Assembly (NCBI GenBank): GCA_030584185.1
Contig: CP129495.1
Location: forward strand, 1,595,469 to 1,659,468
Origin: Acidimicrobiia bacterium
GTDB lineage: Bacteria > Actinomycetota > Acidimicrobiia > Spongiisociales > UBA11373
Length of the DNA: 64,000 bases
Direction: 5' to 3'
Shown: positions 16,729 through 24,281 of the stretch, piece by piece
Numbering within the stretch: position 1 is the first letter of the stretch
Layout of the letters: each line of letters opens with the position of its first letter
Translations under genes and position numbers: made by a program
The notes under the pieces: generated by a model
Told to the model about the DNA's origin: nothing
The model's database searches: none
The model's input: only the letters and a program-made list of their open reading frames with translations

Positions 16729-17390
16729 GTCTCTGCCGCTTCCTGGCTCTCGATCAGCGGCTTCCAGGCCTGGCGGTGCTTCCACAGCCCGACCGCCGCC
16801 AGGACGGCGGCTGCGGTGGCCACGATCAGTCCGATGGCGGGCAGTGCAAGGGTGTCGAACTGGGCGATCTTGGCCGGACCCAGGACGGGGGGCGTGAACT
16901 CGCCGACGGCATCGGCGAATGGAGCCGCCGGGTCGAGGTTGTGGCCGAACTTCCACAACCAGTATTGGAGGTCGGCCAGGAAGAAGAGCGGGAACAGCAC
17001 GGCGGGTGCCACCAGAGGCAGCACCCACCGGCTGTGGATGAACAGGCCGGCTATGAGCAGTCCGGCCAGGGTCAGGATGGAGGCCACGGCCACCGACCGC
17101 TCGAAGAGGGCGGCGTCCTCGAAGGAGGCCAGCCCCACGTAGTGGTTGAGGCCTTCGAGTTCGCCGACGTCGCCTTCGAGGCGGTTGACGTAGGCCTGGA
17201 CGGTGAGCCCGTCCGGATACTGAGGCGCCTTCAGGTTCAGGGTCCAGTAGGGCAGGACCACCGAGACCGCCAGCAGCAGCGCCGAGAGGGTGAACAGCAC
17301 CGTGGGGGTGCGGTACGCCTTGAGTTCCGACGCCTCCAGGTCCTTGGGGACCCTGGGACCCAGTATCCGGTCGAGCTTCACCTTCCTCAC
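16725..17390 (-). CDS. Nos-operon membrane protein
   Basis: 221 residues, with four or five hydrophobic segments (about 29-50, 101-116, 121-143 and 178-200). The external loop includes GLNHYVGLASFED, and near residue 150 is LQYWLWKFGHNLDP. Membrane proteins of this size sit between nosZ and nosD in many clade II (non-Tat) nos clusters. A role in electron delivery or NosZ assembly is inferred from position. No haem motif. Confidence 0.8.
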   Translation of the reverse strand: MRKVKLDRILGPRVPKDLEASELKAYRTPTVLFTLSALLLAVSVVLPYWTLNLKAPQYPDGLTVQAYVNRLEGDVGELEGLNHYVGLASFEDAALFERSVAVASILTLAGLLIAGLFIHSRWVLPLVAPAVLFPLFFLADLQYWLWKFGHNLDPAAPFADAVGEFTPPVLGPAKIAQFDTLALPAIGLIVATAAAVLAAVGLWKHRQAWKPLIESQEAAET

Positions 17391-17394
17391 CCTC

Positions 17395-19371
17395 CTACGG
17401 CGTCACCATGAAATAGCCCATCATCTCGAGGTGCAGCGCCGAGCAGAACTCGGTGCAGTAGAACGGGAACACCCCGCTCTGGTCTGCCACGAACTCCACC
17501 TTGGCGTACTCCCCGGGCTCGAGGCTCAGGTTGATGTTGTAGCCGGGAACGGCGAACCCGTGGGTGGCGTCCACCGACTGCTCGATGTTGGTCAGGTGCC
17601 AGATCACGCGGTCGCCGGCCTTCACCTCGACCCGTTCCGGGTTGTAGTGGCTGCGCACCACGGTCATGAACACCTCGACGGTGTCTCCATTGCGAACCAC
17701 CCGCTCATCGCCGCTCTTCGGCGCCTCGGGGCTGACGCTCATGGTGTGCGGATCCCAACCGACCTCCGGGTAGATCGACCAGGGCTGAAGCTTGTCGGCC
17801 TTGATCATCTGCACGTAATGCGGCTCGCCCCATCCGATCGGCATGTCGTACAGCACCGGCATGATCTCGCCGGACTGGCTGATGTCGATCAGCTGGAAGT
17901 TCTGCGGCAGCAGCGGCCCGGGGTGGAAGAAGCGGTCGATCGACCACTTGTTCAGTGCCACCAGCCAGTTGCCGTCGGGCGAAACCGTGTCGCCCTCCGC
18001 AGCCACCAGGTGTCCGATGTTGTACTGCACGGGGGTCTTGGTGACCAGCTCCCATGAGTCCGTGTACGGCGGCCCCAGGCTCCATCGAGCCACGGCGCTG
18101 TCCAGGAACAGGCTGGTGTACGCGTACCCCTTGTCGTCGAACTCGGTGTGGAGCGGCCCCAGGCCGAGCTCGACCTGCGCCTCCATCACCGAGTCGAAGT
18201 CGAGCACCGGGATCCCGAACGGGTCGAGCACCCAGTTCTCCGCGGCGATCGCCGCCTGGATCTTCTCGAACGAGTAGATCGTGACGTGCGGATCGAGCTT
18301 CCCGGATACGACGATGTAGTCGCCCTTCGGCGCCACGTCCGCCCCGTGCGGGCTCTTCGGCTCGGGCACGAAGTAGAGGAGGCCCTCATCGATCGTGGTC
18401 TGCAGTGGGATCACCGGGAAGCCGTTCACCTCGACGGTGCCTCCGGCGGCGGCCACCGCGGCGGCCGCATCCAGGTTGATCACATGCAGATAGTCGTTGT
18501 CACGGGCCGACACACCGGCCTCGAAAGGCGGGTTGCCGTCTTCGATGCCTCCGGTGGCCATCTCGGTGTTGAGCGATCCGCAGAACACCCAGCCTTCCGA
18601 CACCAGCTTGCCGGCGTCGCACAGGTCCTGCCAGTAGGGCGGCAGCTCCATGGCGAACGAGGCCTCGGGGTCGATCCGGCCTGCCTCTCGGTCGAACTTC
18701 CAGAACGTCACCATTCCCCGGTAGGTGGTCTCGTACTCACCGATCGGGGCGTACTCCCAGCCGAGAGGCGTGGCGTACTGACCGCCCTCGATCACCCACT
18801 CGGTGTCGGGGGTCACCTTGGTGCCGCCATGGTCGTTGATGGCGATGGGGTTCTTCACGATCTGCTTGGTCTCGAAGTCGCGCAGGTCGATCACGGCCAC
18901 ACGGGCGTTCGCCTTGTCGTTGATGAAGAGGAACTGTCCGTCATAATCCCCCGCCGTCTCCGAGAGCGCCGGGTGGTGGGTGTCGCCCCAGAGGACCTCC
19001 TTGCCGTCGACCTGCCCCTCGGCGAGGACCTCCATGGTCCCCTCGGCGCCGTAGCCCCAGCCCTGCCAGGGCTCCGGGGTGAACACGCCGATCAGCTTGA
19101 GCAGGCGCATCGAGGGCACGCCGATGACGGCCACCTGGCCGCCCTGGCCGCCCGAAGCGAACATGATGTAGGGGTCGATCTCACCCGACGGCATCCACGT
19201 CGTCAGTGCGGCGTCGATCTGGTCCTGGGTGAAGCCCCTCTCGACTGCGATGTCGGACCCGCTACCCGAGTCGTCGTCGCTGCACGCCCCCAGCACCAGC
19301 AGGACGGCGAGAAGCGCCACCATGGCGCGACTTCGTCCTGCCCGCAGCCGGGGAGGCGTTGCGTTGGTCAT
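17395..19371 (-). CDS. nosZ: Nitrous-oxide reductase, predicted lipoprotein form
   Basis: Reduces N2O to N2. 658 residues from ATG 19371 (GGGAGGA upstream). Histidine segments of the CuZ site are seen in order: DTHHPA, LHVINLD, KSPHGAD, LGPLHTEF, NIGHLVAAEGDT and GEPHYVQ. The C-terminal CuA domain carries THGFAVP and C639-x3-C643-x3-H647-x2-M650. The N-terminus has no twin-arginine motif. It ends in LVLGAC (Cys 30), a lipobox followed by Asp/Ser, so this looks like a Sec-exported, membrane-tethered enzyme of the clade II kind. Second gene of the operon, overlapping the Rrf2 gene by 4 bases. Confidence 0.96.
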   Translation of the reverse strand: MTNATPPRLRAGRSRAMVALLAVLLVLGACSDDDSGSGSDIAVERGFTQDQIDAALTTWMPSGEIDPYIMFASGGQGGQVAVIGVPSMRLLKLIGVFTPEPWQGWGYGAEGTMEVLAEGQVDGKEVLWGDTHHPALSETAGDYDGQFLFINDKANARVAVIDLRDFETKQIVKNPIAINDHGGTKVTPDTEWVIEGGQYATPLGWEYAPIGEYETTYRGMVTFWKFDREAGRIDPEASFAMELPPYWQDLCDAGKLVSEGWVFCGSLNTEMATGGIEDGNPPFEAGVSARDNDYLHVINLDAAAAVAAAGGTVEVNGFPVIPLQTTIDEGLLYFVPEPKSPHGADVAPKGDYIVVSGKLDPHVTIYSFEKIQAAIAAENWVLDPFGIPVLDFDSVMEAQVELGLGPLHTEFDDKGYAYTSLFLDSAVARWSLGPPYTDSWELVTKTPVQYNIGHLVAAEGDTVSPDGNWLVALNKWSIDRFFHPGPLLPQNFQLIDISQSGEIMPVLYDMPIGWGEPHYVQMIKADKLQPWSIYPEVGWDPHTMSVSPEAPKSGDERVVRNGDTVEVFMTVVRSHYNPERVEVKAGDRVIWHLTNIEQSVDATHGFAVPGYNINLSLEPGEYAKVEFVADQSGVFPFYCTEFCSALHLEMMGYFMVTP

Positions 19372-19808
19372 TGGTTTCCTCCCTTTGTCGTCCCTGTACC
19401 GCCGCCCGGCGTTCCGGTGTGGTCGAGCAGGGGCACCGCCCGCAGCTCGGCCGCCATCACGTCGCGCGCCCGTTTCCAGGTCTCGTGCAGGGCGCAAGGC
19501 TCGGGTGACGGACACGCGGCGTGATGCAGCACGCACTTCCCGTCGTCGACTGGCCCCTCGACCGCCTCGATCAGTTCCAACATGGTTCCCGCCTGCGCCG
19601 ATGGGTCGAGCCGGTAGCCCCCCGCCGGCCCTGGTTCGGAAGTCACCCAGCCGCTGGTCACCAGCGGTCGCATGACGTGGGGCAGGTAGTGGATCGTGGT
19701 GCCGATGCGCCGGGCCAGGTCGGGCCCCTTGAGCCCTCGACCATCCCGGTCGAGGGCGTCGATGGCTCGTTTTGCCAGATCGGTGCGTTGGGTCGCTTCG
19801 AGTCTCAT
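19368..19808 (-). CDS. Rrf2-family regulator with three conserved cysteines (NsrR-like)
   Basis: 146 residues. A winged helix-turn-helix occupies the first 75 residues (GGYRLDPS wing). It is followed by a cysteine triad C92-x6-C99-x5-C105 with PEPCALHETW, the pattern that holds an iron-sulfur cluster in NsrR/IscR-type Rrf2 proteins. As first gene of the nos operon it is probably an autoregulator sensing NO or redox state. The palindrome at 19815-19833 just upstream of its start is a candidate operator. Start ATG 19808 is preceded by AGGGA. Confidence 0.88.
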   Translation of the reverse strand: MRLEATQRTDLAKRAIDALDRDGRGLKGPDLARRIGTTIHYLPHVMRPLVTSGWVTSEPGPAGGYRLDPSAQAGTMLELIEAVEGPVDDGKCVLHHAACPSPEPCALHETWKRARDVMAAELRAVPLLDHTGTPGGGTGTTKGGNQ

Positions 19809-19814
19809 TCCCTG

Positions 19815-19833
19815 AGTTGCGTAGTCCGCAACT
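19815..19833 (-). promoter_or_regulatory. Palindromic operator candidate for the Rrf2 regulator
   Basis: AGTTGCG (19815-19821) and CGCAACT (19827-19833) form a perfect 7-bp inverted repeat with a 5-base spacer, 6 bases upstream of the Rrf2 start codon. Position suggests repression or autoregulation. Confidence 0.5.
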
Positions 19834-19851
19834 TCGTGAACCCTTTCACAA
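19834..19851 (-). promoter_or_regulatory. Rex operator (ROP) upstream of the nos operon
   Basis: The minus strand reads TTGTGAA-AGGG-TTCACGA, one mismatch from the Rex consensus TTGTGAA-N4-TTCACAA. The rex gene itself is in this window (33087-33710). A Crp/Fnr-type protein (TGTGA-N6-TCACA) is the main alternative binder. Confidence 0.65.
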
Positions 19852-19956
19852 ATCCGACCCGGCGCTCAGTGGCCAAGGTCCCCTGGGTACCGGGTCTTTC
19901 GACCCGATGGGGCCGGAACGGGATCGCATCGAGCCCGGGCCATTAGCCTGGCCACC

Positions 19957-21126
19957 ATGGCTCCCCGTCGACTCCTTTCCGCCCTGGCGATGTTCGCCCT
20001 GGTGGCGGCGGGGTGCACATACGAGTCCTCGGGCACCACGACCACGACCACCGTCGCCGTGGAGGACCGCCCCGCTCCCACCAGCCCGGGATCACTGATC
20101 GTGAGCGACCAGCGGTCCGAGGGGTCGTCCGTGACCATCGACTCGGTCGCCTTGCCCTCGCCCGGATGGGTGGTGTTGCGGGCCGACTCGGGCGGCAGCC
20201 CGGGGGAGCTGATCGGGATCAGCGACCGACTCCCCGCCGGGTTCATCACCGGCGTCACCGTCCCGCTCCTGATACCGCTGGCGGAGGACGCCACCGTGCA
20301 CCTCGCCCTGCACGTCGACGTCGACGACGACGGCTCATTCGTATTCGAGCCGCCCGACGCCTTCGTGGACGGCATCGCCACCACCACCGAAGGGGATCCG
20401 GTCACCGCGGTGGTGCGGGTGACCCTGTTGCCTCCTTTGAGCCCGGGCGACGCCTTCGTCGAGGAGCAGACCACCGATGGCACCACGCTCGATGTGGCGA
20501 GCGCCTTGCTCCCCGCTGCCGGCTTCGTGGCGCTGCATGCCAACGAGGGGGGAGAGCCGGGCGAGGTGCTGGCGGTGACCGACCTGCTCGAAGCCGGCGA
20601 GGTGACCGAGTTCGCCTTCGAGGTGGATCCGCCTCTGGCCACCACCGGAATCGTCTTCGTCGTGGTGTGGGTCGACCGGGACGAGGACGGCGTCTTCGCC
20701 CCCGGCGAGGGCACCGATGCGGTGGCGATCCGGTCCGACGGCGGACTCGCCGTCGCCGAGGTGGTCATGACGGTCATCCCGACGTCACCTGCCGCCGTAG
20801 AGGCCGACGATCAGGAGGTGACGGGAAACAGTTTCGTCGTCGCCTCCGTGGAGTCGCCGGCCACAGGCTTCCTGGAGGTGTTGAGCGACGCCTCCGGCGA
20901 ACCGGGCGAACGGGTCGCCGTGGTTCCCGTGGGCATCGGCAGTTTCACCGACCTGTCGGTCGACCTGCCGGATGGCTTCACCTCGGGCGACCGGCTGTGG
21001 CTCCGCCTGTGGGTGGAGTTCGACGGAGACGGGGCTCTCTCGGCGGGCGATCTCCCCGCCCTCGCAGAAGCGGGCGGCACCGCCATCGAGGTGTCGCTGA
21101 CGGTGACCGTCATCGAGGAGGAGTAG
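19957..21126 (+). CDS. Lipoprotein with three tandem DUF7282-like beta domains
   Basis: 389 residues. Signal peptide with lipobox VAAGC (Cys about 20) and a Thr-rich linker, then three repeats of roughly 110 residues. Each repeat has the pattern V.LP..GFV.L.A..GG.PGE..G.., then L..G....V...L, then L.V.VDVDDDGSFVF: PGWVVLRADSGGSPGELIG, AGFVALHANEGGEPGEVLA and TGFLEVLSDASGEPGERVA. The pattern resembles DUF7282, known best from haloarchaeal surface proteins. The end overlaps the convergent lyase gene by 17 bases. A -10-like TAGCCT ends 7 bases before the ATG. Confidence 0.75.
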   Translation: MAPRRLLSALAMFALVAAGCTYESSGTTTTTTVAVEDRPAPTSPGSLIVSDQRSEGSSVTIDSVALPSPGWVVLRADSGGSPGELIGISDRLPAGFITGVTVPLLIPLAEDATVHLALHVDVDDDGSFVFEPPDAFVDGIATTTEGDPVTAVVRVTLLPPLSPGDAFVEEQTTDGTTLDVASALLPAAGFVALHANEGGEPGEVLAVTDLLEAGEVTEFAFEVDPPLATTGIVFVVVWVDRDEDGVFAPGEGTDAVAIRSDGGLAVAEVVMTVIPTSPAAVEADDQEVTGNSFVVASVESPATGFLEVLSDASGEPGERVAVVPVGIGSFTDLSVDLPDGFTSGDRLWLRLWVEFDGDGALSAGDLPALAEAGGTAIEVSLTVTVIEEE

Positions 21127-22024
21127 AGCCCCCTCGGGTGGGCGGCCAGGGTGGCACCCGTCCCAGCATCGAGTGGGGCCGTTCGCAGCCCAGCAGCCCC
21201 GCCAGCCAGCCGCCCACCTCGGCGACCCCGTCGTGGTCTACGCCGGTGTCCTCTCCCATTGCGGCGAGCATCGCCGTCAGATCCTCGGTGGCCACGTTGC
21301 CGCCGGCCCCGGGGGCGAACGGGCTCCCCCCGAACCCTCCCACGGCGGCGTCGAGGGACTCGACCCCCGACCTCAGTGCCGCAACCGCATTGGCGTACCC
21401 GGTGTTGCGCGTGTTGTGGAAGTGGGCGCGCCGCGTGCAGTCGGGCACCGCCTCGGCCACCGCCGTGAAGAGGCGCTCCACGGCCACGGGATTCGCCACA
21501 CCGATGGTGTCGCCCAGGGCGATCTCGTGACATCCCGCCGCGGCGAGGCGGGAGGCGAGGTCCGTCACCGTCCCCACCTCGACCACTCCCTCGATCGGAT
21601 CACCGAACGCCACGGCGATCGTCGCCGAGACCCTCAGTCCGGTCGCTCGGGCCCGCTCGATCAGAGCGGCCGCCTCCGAGTTCCGCCTGACGGCTTCGGC
21701 TCCGGTGTTCTTCAAGGCGTATCCGTCGGAGGCGTACGCCACGACGTTGACCTCGTCGAGGTCACAGTCCAGGGCGCGATCCATCCCCCGCCCATTGAGC
21801 ACCAGGCCGATAGCCGAGAAGGAGCGGGGCGTGAGGGCGGCGCTGATCTCTTCGGCGCCCGCCATCTGGGGCACCCGGCCGGGGTCGGCAAAGGACACGG
21901 TCTCGATCCGCTTCAGGCCGCAGGCTGCGAGGCGGCGGATGAGCTCGACCCTCCGCTCCGGAGTCAGAACCGCGGTCTCGCTCTGCAGCCCGTCGCGGGG
22001 CCCGACCTCGACGATGCCGATCAT
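21110..22024 (-). CDS. Hydroxymethylglutaryl-CoA lyase family protein
   Basis: 304 residues, HMGL-like TIM barrel. It starts with EVGPRDGLQSE, the family signature holding the catalytic Arg-Asp, and contains ETVSFADP, the metal-binding segments ALGDTIG and HFHNTRNTGYAN, and the C-terminal loop GGFGGSPFAPGAGGNVATED near the catalytic Cys position. HMG-CoA lyase cleaves HMG-CoA to acetyl-CoA and acetoacetate in leucine breakdown. In the C-terminal signature the usual Cys (GGCPFAPG) is Ser here, so a related aldol lyase is possible. Start ATG 22024 overlaps the small upstream gene (ATGA). Confidence 0.85.
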   Translation of the reverse strand: MIGIVEVGPRDGLQSETAVLTPERRVELIRRLAACGLKRIETVSFADPGRVPQMAGAEEISAALTPRSFSAIGLVLNGRGMDRALDCDLDEVNVVAYASDGYALKNTGAEAVRRNSEAAALIERARATGLRVSATIAVAFGDPIEGVVEVGTVTDLASRLAAAGCHEIALGDTIGVANPVAVERLFTAVAEAVPDCTRRAHFHNTRNTGYANAVAALRSGVESLDAAVGGFGGSPFAPGAGGNVATEDLTAMLAAMGEDTGVDHDGVAEVGGWLAGLLGCERPHSMLGRVPPWPPTRGGSTPPR

Positions 22025-22257
22025 TGGTGTCCTCGCCTCTCCTGCGCGAAGGGTGGCAGGTCGACCGTGTCCGCGCCGACAGGTGCGACCGTCGGTGTCG
22101 GGTTGGACGAGCCGGTGTTGATGACCCCTTCGCACCGGCGGTGGGGTCGAAAGGATCCGAAGTCCCGCTCGGGCCGCTGCGCCCGGGGGCCGATCCTTCC
22201 CGGCTCGACGAGCGGGCCGGGGATGGTCCGTTCCACGATGATCTCGTCGAGCCTCAC
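22021..22257 (-). CDS. Small conserved-looking protein upstream of the lyase
   Basis: 78 residues from GTG 22257, with GGAGGGG about seven bases upstream and a 4-base ATGA overlap with the lyase gene; both support a real gene. The sequence starts VRLDEIIVERTIPG and is Arg/Pro-rich, with one Cys. No domain recognised. It could be a small accessory subunit, or a CDS whose start is mis-set. Confidence 0.5.
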   Translation of the reverse strand: MRLDEIIVERTIPGPLVEPGRIGPRAQRPERDFGSFRPHRRCEGVINTGSSNPTPTVAPVGADTVDLPPFAQERRGHQ

Positions 22258-22447
22258 TGTGCCCCTCCGCCGCTGTCGGCGGCATTCTCGCGTGGCTCCG
22301 GCGGCAGGGACGGGGTTCGGCCGGCTCGGGTGGGCTTCGTCGAGGAAGCGGTCCGGATCCCCGTGAGCCTCCCGCCGGTGACGACCGGTGGCGGCGGCGC
22401 AGCCCGGTTGGCGGGAGGCTGGGCGCCTACCGGGGTAGCCTTTGGGG

Positions 22448-23278
22448 ATGCCGCTCAACTTCGGACTCGGCGGGAAGACCTATCCGTCGGTGACCCGGAC
22501 CATCACCGCCGACGAGATCGCCGCGTACGCCGCCGCCTCGGGGGACGACAACCCTCGACACCGCCCGGGTCCCGACCAGGTGGCCTCACCTCTGTTTGCG
22601 GTGGTCCCGGGCCTGCCGCTGGTGGCGACCGTCGGCCTCGACCCCGAGCTGGGCGTGGAGAACCCGCTGATGATCGTCCATGGGGAGGAGGAGGTCGTGC
22701 ACCACCGCCCTATCCGCCCCGGTGACGGTCTCACCTTCACTCCGACGCTGCTCTCAGTGGAGGACAAGGGGCGCGGTGCGACCTTCGTGGTTCGGGTCTC
22801 CGCCCACGACCCAGACGGAGCCCCGGTCAACGACCAGTACGCCACCGTGTTCGTCAGGGGGGGCGGGAGCGGAACCGACCGTCCCAAGGCGGACCCGCCG
22901 GCCGATCCGGTGAAGGGGGCGGCGGTCGCCGAGTTCACCAGCCATGTGGCCCCGGAGATGCCCGCCCGCTACGCCGAGGCCTCGGGCGACCACAATCCGA
23001 TCCATCTCGACGATGCGGTGGCCAAGATGGTCGGCCTCCCCGGCATCATCAACCACGGCCTGGGGACGCTCTCGTTGGTCGCCGCCGGTCTGGTACGCGA
23101 CCTCGCCGCCGGCGATCCGGAGCGCCTTACCCGCATCGGCGCCCGTTTCACCGAGGTGGTGCTCCCCGGGTCCTCCCTCTCCACGACGGTCTGGGAGGGG
23201 GCCGAAGGTCACCTGTTCGAGACGGTTCGTCCCGACGGCGCGGCGGTCATGACCGGCTGGCTGCAGGTCGCCGACTGA
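22448..23278 (+). CDS. MaoC-type double hot-dog dehydratase
   Basis: 276 residues. The N-terminal hot-dog half (about 1-150) has AAYAAASGDDNPRH. The C-terminal half carries the hydratase signature YAEASGDHNPIHLDD (catalytic Asp/His), with INHGLGTLSL as the second helix segment. The enzyme would add water to or remove it from enoyl/hydroxyacyl-CoA or -ACP. A leaderless start is likely: TAGCCT (22436-22441) ends 6 bases before the ATG. The stop overlaps the next gene by one base (TGATG). Confidence 0.88.
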   Translation: MPLNFGLGGKTYPSVTRTITADEIAAYAAASGDDNPRHRPGPDQVASPLFAVVPGLPLVATVGLDPELGVENPLMIVHGEEEVVHHRPIRPGDGLTFTPTLLSVEDKGRGATFVVRVSAHDPDGAPVNDQYATVFVRGGGSGTDRPKADPPADPVKGAAVAEFTSHVAPEMPARYAEASGDHNPIHLDDAVAKMVGLPGIINHGLGTLSLVAAGLVRDLAAGDPERLTRIGARFTEVVLPGSSLSTTVWEGAEGHLFETVRPDGAAVMTGWLQVAD

Positions 23279-24258
23279 TGGCCCGCCTTCGCCTCTTCGC
23301 CAACCTGCGTGAGATCGCCGGGACCGGTTCGGTCGAGATCGAGGGCACCACGGTCGCCGAGGTCCTTGCCGGCGCCTCGGAGCGGTTCGGTGACGAGTTC
23401 ACCCGGGCCCTGTCCCCGGCGGCGGTGTGGGTGGATGGCGATCGTGCCGATCAGGAATCCGCGGTGGGTCCGGCGTCGGAGGTGGCGGTCATCCCGCCGG
23501 TCTCCGGCGGGACCACGGTGGTGCGGTCCCCGATCCTCATGGAGATCGGGCTGGTTGCCGCCTTCCTGGCGGCCCTGGTGATCTCCAGTCGCATGTCGCT
23601 GCAGTGGTACGCGGTGGCGGTGGTCCTGGTGGGAGGCGTGTGGGTCTTCGACGTATCCACATCGTCCGAGCGGCGCGGCATCCCCCTGGCCCACATACCC
23701 GTCCTGCTCTCGGTCGGTGCGGCGGTGGCGGCCTCCTATCGATTCGGGGTGGCCGGGATGGCGGCAGCCGCCGTCGGATCTCTGCTGCTGGTCCTGGTCT
23801 GGAGCGTCGCCGTCGCCGGGCTGCGTCCCGTCGACTCCTTCGCCGCCGGCGGCGCCCTGGCGGTGGCGGCCTCGCTGGGATCGTCGGCCATGGTTCTGCT
23901 TCGCATGGGGTCCGAGGACCTCACCCTGGTGTTTCTGATGGTCCTGTCGGCCGGGGTCATGGTGGCGTGGCTGTCGGACCGCACCGAGAGGCCTCTCGTC
24001 GACCCGCTCGCCGGCCTCGTGGTCGGGGCGGTGCTGGCCGGGGCGATCGGCGGGGCACTCTGGGCTCCCGATCTGCTCGACGCACTCGGAGCCGCCGTCG
24101 CCGCATCCATCGCTCTCGTGGCAGGCCGCAATCTCGGGATGCTGTTGCGGGTGGGGGGGCTATTCGCCCCGGGTCCGGTGCCGGGCAGCCTTTCCTACTT
24201 CGACGGGGCGCTGCTGGCCGCCACGGCCTTCTGGTCGGTCCTGGTGGTGCTCGCCTGA
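23278..24258 (+). CDS. MoaD/ThiS-like domain fused to a CdsA-like membrane domain
   Basis: 326 residues. Residues 1-78 are a beta-grasp MoaD-like domain (RLFANLREIAG at the start), ending VAVIPPVSGG with Gly77-Gly78, the usual C-terminus of MoaD. Instead of stopping it continues into eight or nine membrane segments (from about residue 86). The last part, PGPVPGSLSYFDGALLAA (about 298-315), resembles the C-terminal PGHGG..DR.D signature of phosphatidate cytidylyltransferases but lacks its key Asp-Arg residues. The product could be a membrane-held MoaD/ThiS carrier released by a protease, or a protein in which the beta-grasp domain is structural. No frameshift is evident and the reading frame is continuous. 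No moa or mog genes are nearby. Confidence 0.8.
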   Translation: MARLRLFANLREIAGTGSVEIEGTTVAEVLAGASERFGDEFTRALSPAAVWVDGDRADQESAVGPASEVAVIPPVSGGTTVVRSPILMEIGLVAAFLAALVISSRMSLQWYAVAVVLVGGVWVFDVSTSSERRGIPLAHIPVLLSVGAAVAASYRFGVAGMAAAAVGSLLLVLVWSVAVAGLRPVDSFAAGGALAVAASLGSSAMVLLRMGSEDLTLVFLMVLSAGVMVAWLSDRTERPLVDPLAGLVVGAVLAGAIGGALWAPDLLDALGAAVAASIALVAGRNLGMLLRVGGLFAPGPVPGSLSYFDGALLAATAFWSVLVVLA

Positions 24259-24278
24259 GTCGGCGATCGACTCGTTTT
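24257..24278 (+). terminator. Terminator after the MoaD-fusion gene
   Basis: GAGTCG (24257-24262) pairs with CGACTC (24268-24273), with a 5-base loop, followed by GTTTTC. It lies between convergent genes. Confidence 0.6.
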
Positions 24279-24281
24279 CGC

